A stretch of 64,000 nucleotides of DNA from Ophiosphaerella korrae (taxonomy: Eukaryota > Ascomycota > Dothideomycetes > Pleosporales > Phaeosphaeriaceae): NCBI GenBank assembly GCA_028456385.1, contig JALNQF010000004.1:62001-126000 (forward strand). The letters run 5' to 3'. Below the pieces are notes generated by a model. The model did not search any database, had not been told where the DNA came from, and saw nothing but the letters and a program-made list of their open reading frames with translations. A program made the translations under genes and the position numbers. This document shows, piece by piece, positions 45,943 to 58,500 of the stretch. Position 1 is the stretch's first letter. Each line of letters begins with the position of its first letter.

Positions 45943-47473
45943 TCACACCACAGCCGTCGAATTTCCATTCGAGAACTTGCCGGCGAGGGCCGTCATGAGC
46001 GCGTCGCTGACCTCAAACTCCTCGAGCACTGCACCAAAGCTACATCCCTTGTCAGTCCACCAACCATACCTCATCAACTCCATTCCACTCACCCGTAGCA
46101 TCGCACTTTGGCGAACAGCTCCGTTTTGATGGCCTCGATCTCGTCCTTTGAAAGCAGGCTGAAGTTCTCGTCCTGAATTATTTTCGCCCAAGCCATGATA
46201 GGCGTGATCTCCCCATCAAGAGGTAGACGATTGCTGAGATCCAGCAGCTTCATCAGATCCGGCATCGTTACATTAGGCATCTGATGTGGATATTTTTCTT
46301 GTGGGCAATTCGCAATATGCGAGTCTGGTGGCGCCGTCGCCATCAATGCATGTCCACTGATCGTCTCCTCCGTATCGTGGGCGCGTACCATCAGGTATTG
46401 CATGTGGTCCATGCAAGGCCGCTCGAGGCTACAACACTTGCGCGTCAGAACAAGATTTTCCAGCGTAAAGAAATGATAACGTACGAGAGGGTTAAAAAGA
46501 TGGAAAAAGTAAAGGTGGTATAAGAAGCGAATATAGGAATTATTGCTGGGGTGGAGGAGAAAGATAGGGCGTTCGATCGTACGTTAAAACGAAATCAATC
46601 CCGATCTGATCATAGTCCAATCCATTTTGCTGCGGAACCGATTGATGGGCTCGAGCTTGCTGTTGCATATTTGACGGTTGTGGGATCATGCCGTCATGAG
46701 ATACAGAGCTTCGGTGCTGGAAGCTCGGTGGTGATGTATAACCGCTCGATGCCGATCCTGGGCCATATCCTGATATGCTGCCACTAGAGCTGCCATAAGT
46801 AGAACTGCCCATACTCGGCATGCCATTATTGGGGGGGCTCGATAGGTCAAATGTAATGCCGTGGGTCATGAGTAACTCCTTCAGTCGTCGGTTTTCTTCC
46901 GCAAAAGCATCGCGTTCTCGAGACGTCGTGGCGAATGTCTCTTTTAAACGAAGCACTTCTTGCTCAAGAGCTTTGATATACATCTCCTTTCTCTCCCGAT
47001 GCGTTCTTGCGCCAAGTTAGTTTTCGTTATGCTGTAGCCGAATACGTGGAGTACCTTTGTGCCTGTCGGTTGAGCTCTTGGCGCCTTGTTAGAGCCGGCT
47101 TGCTGTCAGGCTTGGGACCTCTTCTCTTCGCAGGTTGACCATCTGTGCTGCTGTTAGGACGACATAACCCTCGGCGCGAGTGGGACGGACCTCGTGTTGT
47201 CTTCTTCTCCGTCAAATTCTTGAAAAACCCAAATTGTGCAAGTGGGCTCTTGGATTCACTTCCTATTGATTGCCATTGCCCTGTACTCTCCATCTCCGAC
47301 GCAAAGCCAGCCACACTATTTCTCCTACTGTGACTAACCTCGGAGAAGCACTCGGATGCTCGGCGAGAAGCAGCAGGAGAGGGATAGTCGGTGCCAGCGC
47401 CGGGTGGAGGGTAAGTGGGCGCCATGGTTAGCGCATGCGCATCTGGCCAGGACATATAGCGATTATGCGACAT
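45943..47473 (-). CDS. bZIP transcription factor
   Basis: Four exons: 47055-47473, 46583-47005, 46093-46428 and 45943-46039. The product is 424 residues. The basic region straddles the first intron: RRQELNRQAQR joins THRERKEMYIKALEQEVLRL, giving NRQAQRTHRERKE, close to the fungal AP-1 basic region NxxAQxxFR. The following heptads (LEQEVLRLKETFATTSRERD, then EENRRLKELL) are zipper-like. A Ser/Gly/Gln-rich linker precedes a C-terminal domain with VTMPDLMKLLDLSNRLPLDG and GEITPIMAWAKI; this conserved tail occurs in a group of dothideomycete bZIP proteins of unclear role. The third-exon acceptor was set by frame, giving DFVLTLERPCMDH. It acts in the nucleus; targets are unknown. Confidence 0.85.
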
Positions 47474-50400
47474 TATGTAGAAGAGTACCGTAGACTAATA
47501 GGTAAAGAAAAACTGAATGAGAAATTACAATAGGTGTGATTATACGGAGCTTGGACATGATCGGACCGGTGGTAGGCTAGGTATATGTAGTCTATCCATG
47601 GCTAGCAAGGAACGAGGTTGGCAGCTATTCGAATGTGCGCTCAACATTCATGCATCACCGCCAACGGCCGGCAAACTGGTGCGCCGTGGCGCACGTGAGC
47701 AACGATTATGCCATCGCGAAGAGGTCTGGCCTCGACGAGACTGATCTTGTCTCTGCAACCTGCCTTTGGCCAAAGAAAGCAGATACAGAAAGGAAAATCG
47801 ATCTCAATAGCCAATGAGAGTGAGACCTAGCCATACGCCAAGCTGGACGGGAGGATTGCGACGCGAAGACAAAACAGACTCGACTTCAAACATAACGCAG
47901 TTAAAGCGAAAGACGATTGCCAAGAAAGCAAAGCAACTTACCACTGCCATTTTGGTAGTTGGGATCCATTTCCGAGGGGTCTGCCTTGATAGTTGCCATG
48001 CTATATGGCTCGCATTGATCAACGACGACACCGAGAGACTAAACAATCGTCCTCGCGTATGCCGTGATCGTAGAATTTAGTCCTGAGGGTTGACCCTGCA
48101 CGGGAAACCTGTCAGTCAACGCTCCAGCCTTGCGCACATCCGAAACATACAGGATTTGCTGTAGTCCCAGGAAGTCGAGGAATCCGCGATGCCAACCTGT
48201 ACACTCTGGTGACGGGCGGCAATCGGCCAAACTGTTAAATTAAAGTTGGGCAAACACAGCCGGGGAGCCTTGACGATGAGCGTTGGTATGGTAAAGAAGT
48301 GAAGTGGCATGTGTTGAGGTGGCCGGGGAAGGATTGAGACGTGAGGTGGTGCTCGTTGCGTCGCAGATCCGGGGCAGAGGGCCACAGCGGGGAGGTGCGG
48401 CTGGAAGGGGGCGTCAGGAAGTGGTCTTACACTTACAGTGCGATGATCAGGAAGTTCGAGCAGCGACTGGCCTGTAAAACAATGCGCCGCCCAACGGTAG
48501 AGCGTCAATCAGAGCCCAGCACAGCCCAGCACAGCCCAGCACGGCAATTTGGAATTTTAGCAGCCGATGTTGGACGCACTAGGGTGCCAATGCACGGAAC
48601 GAGCCGGACAACGACTACTTTGATCAATCAACCAAGGTTAGGGTGCGTCTGACGAGACGGAAGATCTGTTCGCCTTCGTTCCTGTTAGTCGCAGATGATT
48701 ACTGCAGCTCCACAGTCTAGAACCGAAGCTCAATGGGAACGCTGCCGCTCGTGCGAGGCGCGCCAACAAAAGACAAGGAGCCTGGCGGCTGAAGATGATC
48801 TACCCAGGGCTAGGTGGTAGAGACTGTAGTTGAGCCGAGGAACTACGCGCAAATTCCTTTCAAGATGCGACAGCGATTTTTAACTGCTGCTGACGTCAGG
48901 TCTGACTGTTGCGTGGCGCATCCGAAGAATATCGGACGTCGTCCCCAATCTTAGCTAGGTCGCGGAATAGGCAATATTCTCGACTCTATTGCATTTGTCA
49001 CTCTTGGTGGCAACCCGTTCGTGTAGGCACAGTAGATGACAGCAGCGACCAAACTGTCAAAGCATCTGGGCAGTGTCACACGATCCATAGCGTAGGAACG
49101 CCATGAGGCTTTGATTCTTCACGCATCTCCGTTCTCGGGGCACATGACAAGACTGGGCGAGGCCTGAAACAGTGTGTTAGAGGATTGTGGCTATTTTTAG
49201 GTTCAGGTTTCTCTTGGTTGGTGTTTTGAAGGTCAGCCATCTGTTGATACAATCCGCATGCTCCATCTGGTTTACGTCTGTTAGGAGGTAGCTGGAAGAC
49301 AATAGTACTTGCCGTAGGCCACAGGAGATAGTGAAGGGATGACGAATAGTATTCAAGAGTACTACTAATATCTGAGAGAATAATACTTGCTTTACTCTAT
49401 TCGCAAGTGTAGAGCCTTTTATGCGCCGGTGTAGCGCATCAACCCCGCTTTGGACTATTACTACACAACGTCATGATTTCTAGCGTATCGGCCCCGCTCC
49501 CGACTAGTACCAGAGTCCTCAAGGATCTCAAGGATTCCGGGGACCTTCGTTACAACGTCGATGGATTGATTATCGCAGGCTAGGTAGCTGTTCTTTAGCA
49601 GCTCTTGCTGACTTGCATTAGACTAACCATCAAATAATATTTTAGTAACAATGCGCTTTGTGATTCCACTGGCTCATATGCAGGTATTTGCTATTAGTTT
49701 TGCCGCTGGGACTTGGCTTCTCTATACAAGACTCCTTCGTTGGCTTCATATACTCCCTAGATACTTCAAGGTGTGGTATGCGTTCTTTATGGCGAGGGTG
49801 TGAGTACTTCATGGGAGGAGATGAGTTTTTGCAACAGCGTCCAAATCGGTCTTCGCTACATTAGACAAGATACCTATAGTACTACTCACCAACGCTGGTT
49901 ACTACATCTCTCTTTACATGCAACGAGGGTGTTTGGTGTGGTGGTGAGGAGCTGCGTTCTTATACTTACCTACAAATCAGTTGTATTGAATACTCTCCAG
50001 CGAGTTACTAAAAGGCATTATATCACGGCTTCCCCTAAGGATATGTGATACCTCAGTTGTATAGCGTTAGGAGTTCTGAGGTAAGTAAATAATTACAGCG
50101 AAAGCATTCCTTTAAACAGGGTTTTGCTAATACCCACTCTAGACATTTTGAGGTAATTTTTATTTCTTGACTAGAAATCCTAAATGCGCGATAGAGTAAT
50201 TTAACTGGAAATAAATGAACTCATTAATATCGATAGCTACTTTGGGCGGCATTTATGAGACCACGGCCTGTTTAATCACGAGCTATCATCGAAAGGCCGA
50301 AGCTACCGGTTTCTTCGAGACACCAAACACCAATGTTCCTACCTTAGCAAAAGTAATCTGTATAGAATTTTCTGTTTTCTGGTCTGTATGAGGATGCAAC

Positions 50401-50578
50401 TCATATCATCCTCGTGGTTAAGGTTCACAAATTGTTGGCAGTGAACCGAGCCAAAGCACTAGATCACGCTGCAGTTTCCTATTCAGCAGGAGGAAGTCGG
50501 GTAGAGTTATTTAGAAGTTTAGACTTTAATCATCTATCAATTTTCCTTCTAGGCAAGTATAACCCACATCATATGTGC
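47474..50578. other. Gene-poor region, 3.1 kb
   Basis: No confident gene. A short repeat of AGCCCAGCAC lies at 48513-48542. Several open frames of 60-130 codons exist but have no recognisable features. Around 49472-49583 a 36-codon frame reads like a protein fragment (see findings). The segment 49180-50560 is richer in A/T than the neighbours. It may hold decayed transposon or gene remnants. Confidence 0.45.
48513..48542. repeat. Tandem AGCCCAGCAC repeat
   Basis: Three perfect 10-bp units in tandem, intergenic. Confidence 0.75.
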
Positions 50579-51793
50579 CTACGGCTTATTACCAAGGGCT
50601 TCTTCGATTTCCTTCATCACGTCATCCGTCAATTTAGGAAGCAGCTTGACCGCAGCGCAGTTGTCGTGGACCTGTTGTGGCTTTGTCGCACCTAGTATGA
50701 CCGTCGAGACATTGGAATTCTTCGCAGTCCATGCCAATGCCAGCTGAGCAGTGGTCCCGCCGAGCTTTTCTGCAATTTTGGTCAACTCTTTTACCTTCCT
50801 AATCTTGCTCTGTCCTTCTTCGGCCTTCAAAGAATCAATCCTAGATTTCGCCATATCGGGGTTGGTCGCGAATCTGGAGTCTTGTGGAATTCCCTCGTTG
50901 TATTTCCCAGTCAATATACCACTGTCAAGTGGTGACCAGATAGCTTTTAAATCAGTAACGGTTGTACGATTTTAATGATCTCACTTACTTGTGCCATACT
51001 GGTACTTCTCGTACAGTGGTTTATATTCTTTCTCGAATCGCTCGCGGTGGAAAGCATTGTACTGCGGTTGTTCGGCAATGGGGGCGATGAGGTTATACTT
51101 TTCTGCGATGTCGATTGCCTCTTGTATCTGCTCTGCAGACCACTCACTGGTGCCCCAGTAGTATGCCAGGTTCATGTGGATTGTCTGAGTAAAGGCTTCG
51201 ACAATCTCCTTCATTGGTACGCTGAAGACCTGTTAGCGATTGTGCATTCAATTTGAACAAATTATGCATACTCTGGGTCATGACGATGGGCAAACACAAT
51301 GTCAACATAAGGTGTCTCAAGCCTTGCAAGAGAGCTCTTGAGCCCCTCGATGATGTGCTTTTTCGACAAACCTCTGTGCTTTGTCAGTACATTTACTAAA
51401 AGCGTTTTCTGCGAGCGTACCTAGTATTTGGCTCCTCCCTTGAAGTACCGAAGAATATCTGAAGACATAAATCAGCACTCAGCAGCTTCTTCAATGTTTG
51501 TTGTGTCTCACCTTCGTCGACAATACGAACTCATCCCTGGGCCAGGCGAGCTCCTTGAGCGCCTGTCCCATCTCAAGCTCACACTGTCCAGCAGCATACG
51601 CCTCGGCAGTATCGAAGAAGTTGATACCATGATCCCAAGCTGCTTGCATGCAGTCTTTTACAATGGAACCCTTCTGTGTGCCGCCATACGTCAGCCAACC
51701 ACCAAGAGAAAAGACTGAAACTTTTAGCCCAGCCGGCCCAAGACGGCGAAACTCCATGTCCTTGGGATCGAACTTTGATTCAACAGCAGGCAT
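50579..51793 (-). CDS. Aldo-keto reductase, voltage-gated K+ channel beta-subunit type
   Basis: Five exons: 51512-51793, 51421-51458, 51272-51373, 50989-51221 and 50579-50943. The product is 339 residues. Motifs in order: [20 protein letters not shown], the active-site Asp/Tyr in [20 protein letters not shown], the Lys in STKIFFGT, and [38 protein letters not shown] and [16 protein letters not shown] follow. This is the NADPH-binding barrel of the Kv-beta/AKR6 group, which reduces aldehydes; in fungi these usually act alone as cytosolic enzymes. Splice sites were selected so the joins THIW and STK-IFFG match the family. The HDPDVPM join uses CTTCAG as acceptor, giving Asp-Val. The tiny 38-nt second exon would be missed easily. 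Confidence 0.9.
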
Positions 51794-53463
51794 TTTGAGT
51801 TGTGGGTTAATTTTTAATGGTTTTGAAGTGATGTTCGGATTGAAGCGAGAACAATTGTGAGGGGCACATCGCATCACAGCATGGTCGGCGGGGTAATATT
51901 TTGTACCTAGCCGACCTCTCGGTTAATTGCGAGAGTGGCCGTTTCCCCCGCGGGCAGTCCTCCCAATCCTCTTAACTCCTACGCCTCCTACGAGGCTTCT
52001 TTTCTATAGGAAAAACGAGTAATCTAATAATCCTTTATCTCAACTTCAATACTAGCTAAAAAGAATAAGAAAAAAGGTCTCTCTTCTAGCCTATAATATT
52101 CTTGAAGAGGGGAACTAGATTTTACTTCTTTTCCTATTATAGTGTAATACTTAGAATTAATTAATAAAACCGATTAGATCTCTTATTTACTACCTAAAGA
52201 GTATTCTATTAAATTTATAAGTAGTAAGAGCTTTGTTTTATTAAGTTATTATAAAAAGAAGTATTCGTAGCGGCGTTTTGGTGTACTCTGCGCAGCCGAC
52301 GTCATGAACAGCGGCACATTTTCCCGCGGCTTTCGTTGATCACTAAAACAGCACCAAGATGGATGGGTAACCGCTCTGGCTCCATACTCCCAGATGACGA
52401 ATGATCCTAATCAAGCTATGCATGCTGTGAAGGAAGACGATAAGCGAACTTGTCACGAATTACCTTTACTTTTGAGCTGCGCAGGAATCCTATTGCCAAG
52501 GTATTGCCTCGCAAAATAAACAAATTGTGTGCTATCTATCACAGAGCTTCAGCACTCTGGTTTGGTGTAAATGAGAGCAGTTTGCCCATTTTTTCAGCTG
52601 GCTGACGAGAGGCGTTGCCCAGGCCGAACTCTACGTAACCTAGGCATGCTGACGGGGCGTAGGCATTGCGCCTACCTATGCGGCTTAGCCCCATCACCTT
52701 TGTGGGATTCAGCTGGCCTAACAGCTTCCTCAGCGTAAACGCTTCGACACGGAACCACAGGCTCGTATCCAATACTTCCGATACACATTTCAGTGGTTCT
52801 CGGTCAGCAACTCACTATAAGAGCCTAATTATTACAAGCTCCATTCCACTTAATGGCTGGCATTGGCAAAAAGCTTAACGTGTTTGACACACCCATTGTG
52901 TTTTGAAACACGGGGAATAGCCGCTCGTGCAACATCCACCACTCACAGCAAGAAAGCGCGCTCTCACGTGTAAGCCACACAGATCTGCAGAAGGTGATTG
53001 GCTAATGCTTATAGAACACTCAGCCCCTGAGTGCAATGCACATTGTGGTATGCACGGAGCTCTCATATATCATTGTGTTGCCCTCTCCATTCTTTGCACT
53101 GCCTCAGCCCTCCCTTTATTGACTCTTTCCAGTTCAGGCTTTGCCATTCCTGGTGAATTTGACCCACAGGTCTGAGACCTTGTTTGCTTGTCATTCATTT
53201 ATAGATTGCTCTTTCTTGGCTGGATCCTTTCAGGTTACTTGTTCTCGAGACTTCAAGTGCAGCCTCTATACTTATCAGAAAACGTCATCACGTCGAGAAG
53301 CGCCTTCGCATATCAGAAAGCTCATAAACTTCCCTAAAACCCTGAGTAACCACTCTCATCAATCGAAATCCACTACAACGAGGAGCTCATCAGCCGATTA
53401 TTCGTGGCAACCCGTCATAGACATCCCACATTGACACCTCCAATCACACGAACAAACAACAAC
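51794..53463. other. Intergenic 1.7 kb with an A/T-rich island
   Basis: Divergent space between the aldo-keto reductase (-) and the secreted protein (+). About 52018-52270 is strongly A/T-rich with many TA steps. The rest is unremarkable, and no gene was seen. Confidence 0.5.
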
Positions 53464-54120
53464 ATGTTCATTAAAACAACAATTCTTATCACCGGTGCTT
53501 TCGCACTGTGCGCTTTCACAGCGCCCGTTCCGGATTATCAACAAGATACACCACCCACACAGGGTTTGCTAACCGCCCAAACCATCACCGCCATCGCACC
53601 TAAGACTGCATCGTGCGCTGGAGCTGCGTACCCAGACGAATGCGCCGACGCCACCCGTGCGGCAGCAGCACTCAACAAAGCCTTTGCTACCTATAAAATC
53701 ACCTCTACCGGCGAGCAGGCTGCTTTGATTGCTTATATGCTTTTCGAATCGGGCAACTTCCAGTACAGCAAGAATCATTTCCCGGCCCCAGGACGCCCCG
53801 GACAGGGCACGCGCATGATGGCGATGCCACCGTTTGTCAAGAAATACGCAACCAGTGTAGCCGGTGCAGATGCCGTAGCAAAGGCCGAGGCAGAAGGTCT
53901 TGATGCTATTCTTGCGCTTGTGAATAGCGATGACGAGAAGTCTTTCGGTAGTGCCGCGTGGTTCTTGACCTCGACGTGTTCGCCTACAGTTCGGGCTGGC
54001 CTAGTTGCTGAGACCGTCGAGGGCTGGCATGCATTTTTGACCCAGTGTGTCGAGACTACGGCGGCGCCCGAGCGTGATACACCCTGGACTGCTGCCAAGC
54101 AGATTTTGCATGGCAAATGA
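53464..54120 (+). CDS. Small secreted protein, conserved unknown
   Basis: Single exon of 218 residues. The first 18-20 residues are a typical signal peptide (MFIKTTILITGAFALCAF). The mature part has four Cys: SCAGAAYPDECADATR, TSTCSPTV and LTQCVETT. Those Cys could form two disulphides. The central part is helical and includes YKITSTGEQAALIAYMLFES. Similar secreted proteins occur across filamentous ascomycetes without a known function. It resembles neither small cysteine-rich effectors nor glycosidases, and there is no membrane anchor or GPI signal. The start has an AACATG context and is the first in-frame ATG. Confidence 0.65.
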   Translation: MFIKTTILITGAFALCAFTAPVPDYQQDTPPTQGLLTAQTITAIAPKTASCAGAAYPDECADATRAAAALNKAFATYKITSTGEQAALIAYMLFESGNFQYSKNHFPAPGRPGQGTRMMAMPPFVKKYATSVAGADAVAKAEAEGLDAILALVNSDDEKSFGSAAWFLTSTCSPTVRAGLVAETVEGWHAFLTQCVETTAAPERDTPWTAAKQILHGK

Positions 54121-55503
54121 ATTGATGGCATTTTTGCGCATTTATGGCGCCATTCAATCTGATGTGTACATAGTTCTTTAGTGTTATCAGTCTAAATCTT
54201 ACTTTTCTTCAATAACGACTTGTAAAGATTATCTTTTGGTATCATCAATGGAATGACATGGTGAATTTTCAATACCAATAGACTAACTAATGTCTTAAGG
54301 CTGTTTATTCGGGCTTGGCTCTGCCGTCAGTTCTTATTCATGCCCAGTTTCTTATACATGTGCCCTAACTAACACGAAGCTAGCCCTGGAGTGCATCAGT
54401 TCAAGCTGGATTTCTTGTGCGTAGCAAAACGGGTTTCTAGCGTAATTGGAAAATATAATACCTATACTAATTATTTCTACACTAAAGAGTATATCGGAAC
54501 TGCAAGTGACATGCAAGTAGATATTGTTTTCGGAACAAGTTGGCATTGAAGCTCACACTGAAGTCAATGGCGGTATAATGCGCTATGGTATTTACCTATC
54601 GCTTTTCCAGTGTTACCTTTTATTTATCACATTTTGTTCTCTGGTCCTTCTCATCCACCAGTGCGAATAATTCGTGCACTGCATTTGACCATTTGAACAC
54701 GGGGATTGACCACATTCTCAATCTATACAAGAATAATGCTGACCTACCGGCAGGGATTAAACCATGCGATAATGGTTACCCTTGACTCCTGCGGGGGTGG
54801 GCACAAGAAACTGAACGCAGCACAGGACGTCATTGCAAGACCTAACACTTTGTTTCCAACTCCATGGGCAACACTAGATAATAGTATCCCTACCCCAAAG
54901 TCTGCCCAGTGCCGTTATCCATATTTCATATAGTTCGATCAAACGATTTGTTATTGCAGCCAATCGGTGCGAGGCCAAAACGACTATTTCCATATGGAAT
55001 CCGGGGCGATCTTGGAAGCGAGATGCTTGTTCCGACGAGCCTCTCTGGGATCGACATCAGTCAGTCATAGGACTTTTTAGGACTCGAAGGGTCGGCCTGA
55101 GTATGCGCTGTTGACACATACTTTCTGAGTTGTCGTAGGGTGGCGGAAAACCGGTGTGATGAGGTGTTTGTGCGGACCGTAGCCTACGCTAGACCCACAA
55201 AACCTCACGATGGTAGGGCGATGCGCGACTTGTGCGGCCGCCACTACTGCATTATCAAACAATGATTTGTAATTTTTACGACATGAGACTAGGTTCTGTG
55301 AATCCTGTGTGCTCTGTCTGCTCTCTTCAGCCAGCCATCTGGTCTAAATCAAATCCCATGCCAGTGGTCCTTTGCCTCGTGCCCAGTCGCTTCCCCAAGT
55401 ATTTAAATTACACAACGGCACCTGTTGACTGCTTCCTTCCATATTATTCCCGCACCACCTGTACGCCGAGTGATCATACAGCTCTGAACAGCCTTACACT
55501 TCC
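54121..55503. other. Intergenic, 1.4 kb
   Basis: Contains the 3' region of the secreted-protein gene and the promoter of the copper ATPase. The first 450 bp are A/T-rich. No gene was seen. Confidence 0.45.
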
Positions 55504-58500
55504 ATGTGTCGAGCTAACAATACGTCGACCATGTCATCCGCTGTGTTGCTGGATCCACTTCAAGTCACAAGTACAACCTGGTTCATATCGAACCTTCATT
55601 GCCCATCATGTATCGAGGTAATACGTACATCTTTGTATGGCCTGGAACCATGCCCCGAAGACATTCTTGTTTCTATTGTTTCGCATTCCGTCGTTGTACG
55701 CCACACTGCATCCCTTGCTCTTGATACCATATCTGCTTCGCTTGAGGCGGCCGGATTCGAGATACACAGCATATTCCAGGAAAAAAATACAACGTACCAT
55801 CCAGTCGAGGTTCAAGACTTGGGACAGCGCAATAGTGAGTGGCACACCAGTTTAGAACGTGCCGTCTCCCGGTGGGGCAGAACCGAAGGCCTTACTGGCT
55901 CGGGCGACGATATGCACAAACGAGAAGTACACTTAGAGAAGTGTGAACAATGCAAGAGAGAGGGGGGTGGAGTCAGTCTAGATACCAGCAATGTCGAAGT
56001 GTTTAAAAATAGGCCGGGGCATATCGTTACTTCTCTGCCCAAGCCTAGCTATGATGGCTCAGCATCATTCGAAAAAAAGTCACCTGCATCCGAGATCTTC
56101 AATACCTTCGAGTCAGCAAATCCTGTTCTTCTTTACCAGGCGACCCTGGCTATCACGGGAATGACATGTTCATCGTGTGTCTCTGCCATCACACATGCCG
56201 TACAACAACATCCGATTGTCCAATCTATCAACATCAACCTTCTGACGCACACCGGCACTGTCACCATCAAAGACCAAAGCAAATTGAAAGAGTTAGTCGG
56301 CATAGTAGAAGACTGCGGTTTCGATGTCGTGGTGGAAAAGGTTGAAGAAGTTTCTTCATCAACGCCAAAGAAATCTTCCATTACCAAACAACGTCCTGAG
56401 AGATGGAGAGCAACATACACTATCGGGGGTATGACTTGTGGTAGTTGTTCGGGGTTTGTCTATGACGCGCTTAAACGACATCAATGGATCGAGAAAGTAG
56501 ATGTCAATCTCGTGACCAACACCGCTGTCGTTTTGTTCAGGGACAAGCAACACCTTCCAGAAATCAAGATGAGCATCAACGAAGCTGGCTACGATGCGAC
56601 GCTCGACGGGATCGTCTCAGAAGATGCAGTCAGACAAGAGGCAATAGAACGATCAGTTGCTATCCGTATCAACGGGATGTTTTGCCAACACTGTCCAGCC
56701 AACATAATGATAGCACTAAATGAGGCTTTCGGTGGCCAAGTCACAATCGATGGGGGACAGTCAGCCCTCTCGCTCCAGTCGCCCATACTATGGGTCAGAT
56801 ATATACCCAATTCCCCTGCCTTCACAATTCGGGACATCTTGGGCGCAATTGCATCCTCAAATTCAATGTTTGAGCCTGCGATATTTCACCCCCCCACAAT
56901 TGAAGAACGTGCGCGAGAGATGCATGCACATGAGCGGAAACGTACTTTATTCCGCCTCATACTCAGCTTCATTGTTGCAATTCCGACTTTCATTCTCGGC
57001 ATCGTTTTTATGAGTTTGATCAAGGCAGATCATCCCATACGAAAGTACGTCATGGGAACGATGTGGGCAGGGAATGTTACACGGCTGAGTTGGGCCTTGT
57101 TCATCCTCGCGACGCCCGTGTACTTTTTTGCCGCTGATACATTCCACCTTCGAGCTATCAAAGAGGTTAAAGCTATGTGGAGACCTGGGAGTCGAACAGA
57201 GTGGCTGCATCGATTCACTCGGTTTGGGAGTATGAATATGTTGATCTCACTAGGAACGAGCATAGCGTACTTCGCGTCTGTTGCTGAACTGATTCTAGCG
57301 GCAACGAAGAAGTCAAATGGCTCCATGACCGATTCTTACTTCGACGCTGTGGTGTTCCTTACGATGTTTCTCCTATTAGGTCGTTTCCTCGAAGCGTACA
57401 GCAAAGCAAAAACAGGCGATGCAGTGACTTCATTGGGGAAACTCCGTCCCAAGGAAGCAGTGCTGGTGGATCCAGTGACTGGAGATCGCAATATTGATAC
57501 AGACTTGCTAGAGGTTGGTGATATCGTTCGCGTGCACTGCGGCGCCTCACCACCATTTGATGGCCTTTTACTAGACAGTGCCTCATCGTTTGACGAGTCC
57601 AGCCTGACTGGTGAATCGCGCCCCGTCAAGAAAGAACATGGGGACACTGTATATTCTGGAACAATCAACCGAGGACCCCCAGGAAAGGTCAAGATCACTA
57701 CCGTGTTTGGCACTTCAATGCTGGATCAGATCATTGCCGCTGTTCGAGAGGGCCAAACACGCCGAGCACCTGTTGAACGAGTTGCCGATACTATCACCTC
57801 CCATTTTGTCCCTTTCGTTATCGCTATCGCTATTACGACGTGGCTTGTCTGGCTCATCCTGGGCACCACAGGTGGCATCCCGAGAGATTGGAAAGATGGA
57901 GGTGCCGGCGGCTGGGCTTTATGGTCCTTGCGCTTCGCTATCGCCGTGTTCGTCATTGCTTGCCCATGTGGCATCGGTCTTGCTGCGCCAACAGCGCTGT
58001 TTGTCGGTGGTGGTCTAGCTGCTAAGCATGGTATACTTGTCAGAGGTGGAGGGGAAGCCTTCCAGGAGGCAAGCACGCTTGATTGTATCGTCTTCGATAA
58101 AACAGGAACACTGACCGAAGGTGGAGATCCCGCTGTCACTGACCATAAGCTGTCAGATTCTCACAGTAATACCCTTGTATTAGGAATTGTCAAAGCATTG
58201 GAGTTGAACAGCAACCATCCTATCGCACGGGCTCTTGTCTCCTTTTGTGACAAACAACGACATGAATCCTTGACGGCGGTTGAGGTCGACGAAGTGCCTG
58301 GCAGGGGGTTGAAGGGTACGTTCAATGCGGCTGGAGATGAGATTACGGCAATCATTGGAAATGAAAATTTCATGGCCGACCACCGCGTGCCCATTGATGA
58401 TGCGAATGCGGCGGCCCTTCATTCGTGGCAGTCAGAGGGAAAATCGGTTGCTTTGATAGCATTGCGTTCAACACACCCTCCAGATGCTCCTGGATTGTTT

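Noticed and set aside
48116..48508. Minus-strand 130-codon frame upstream of the bZIP gene
   Set aside because: No start context, no domains and a Pro/His/Leu composition typical of noise; the promoter region of the bZIP gene overlaps it.
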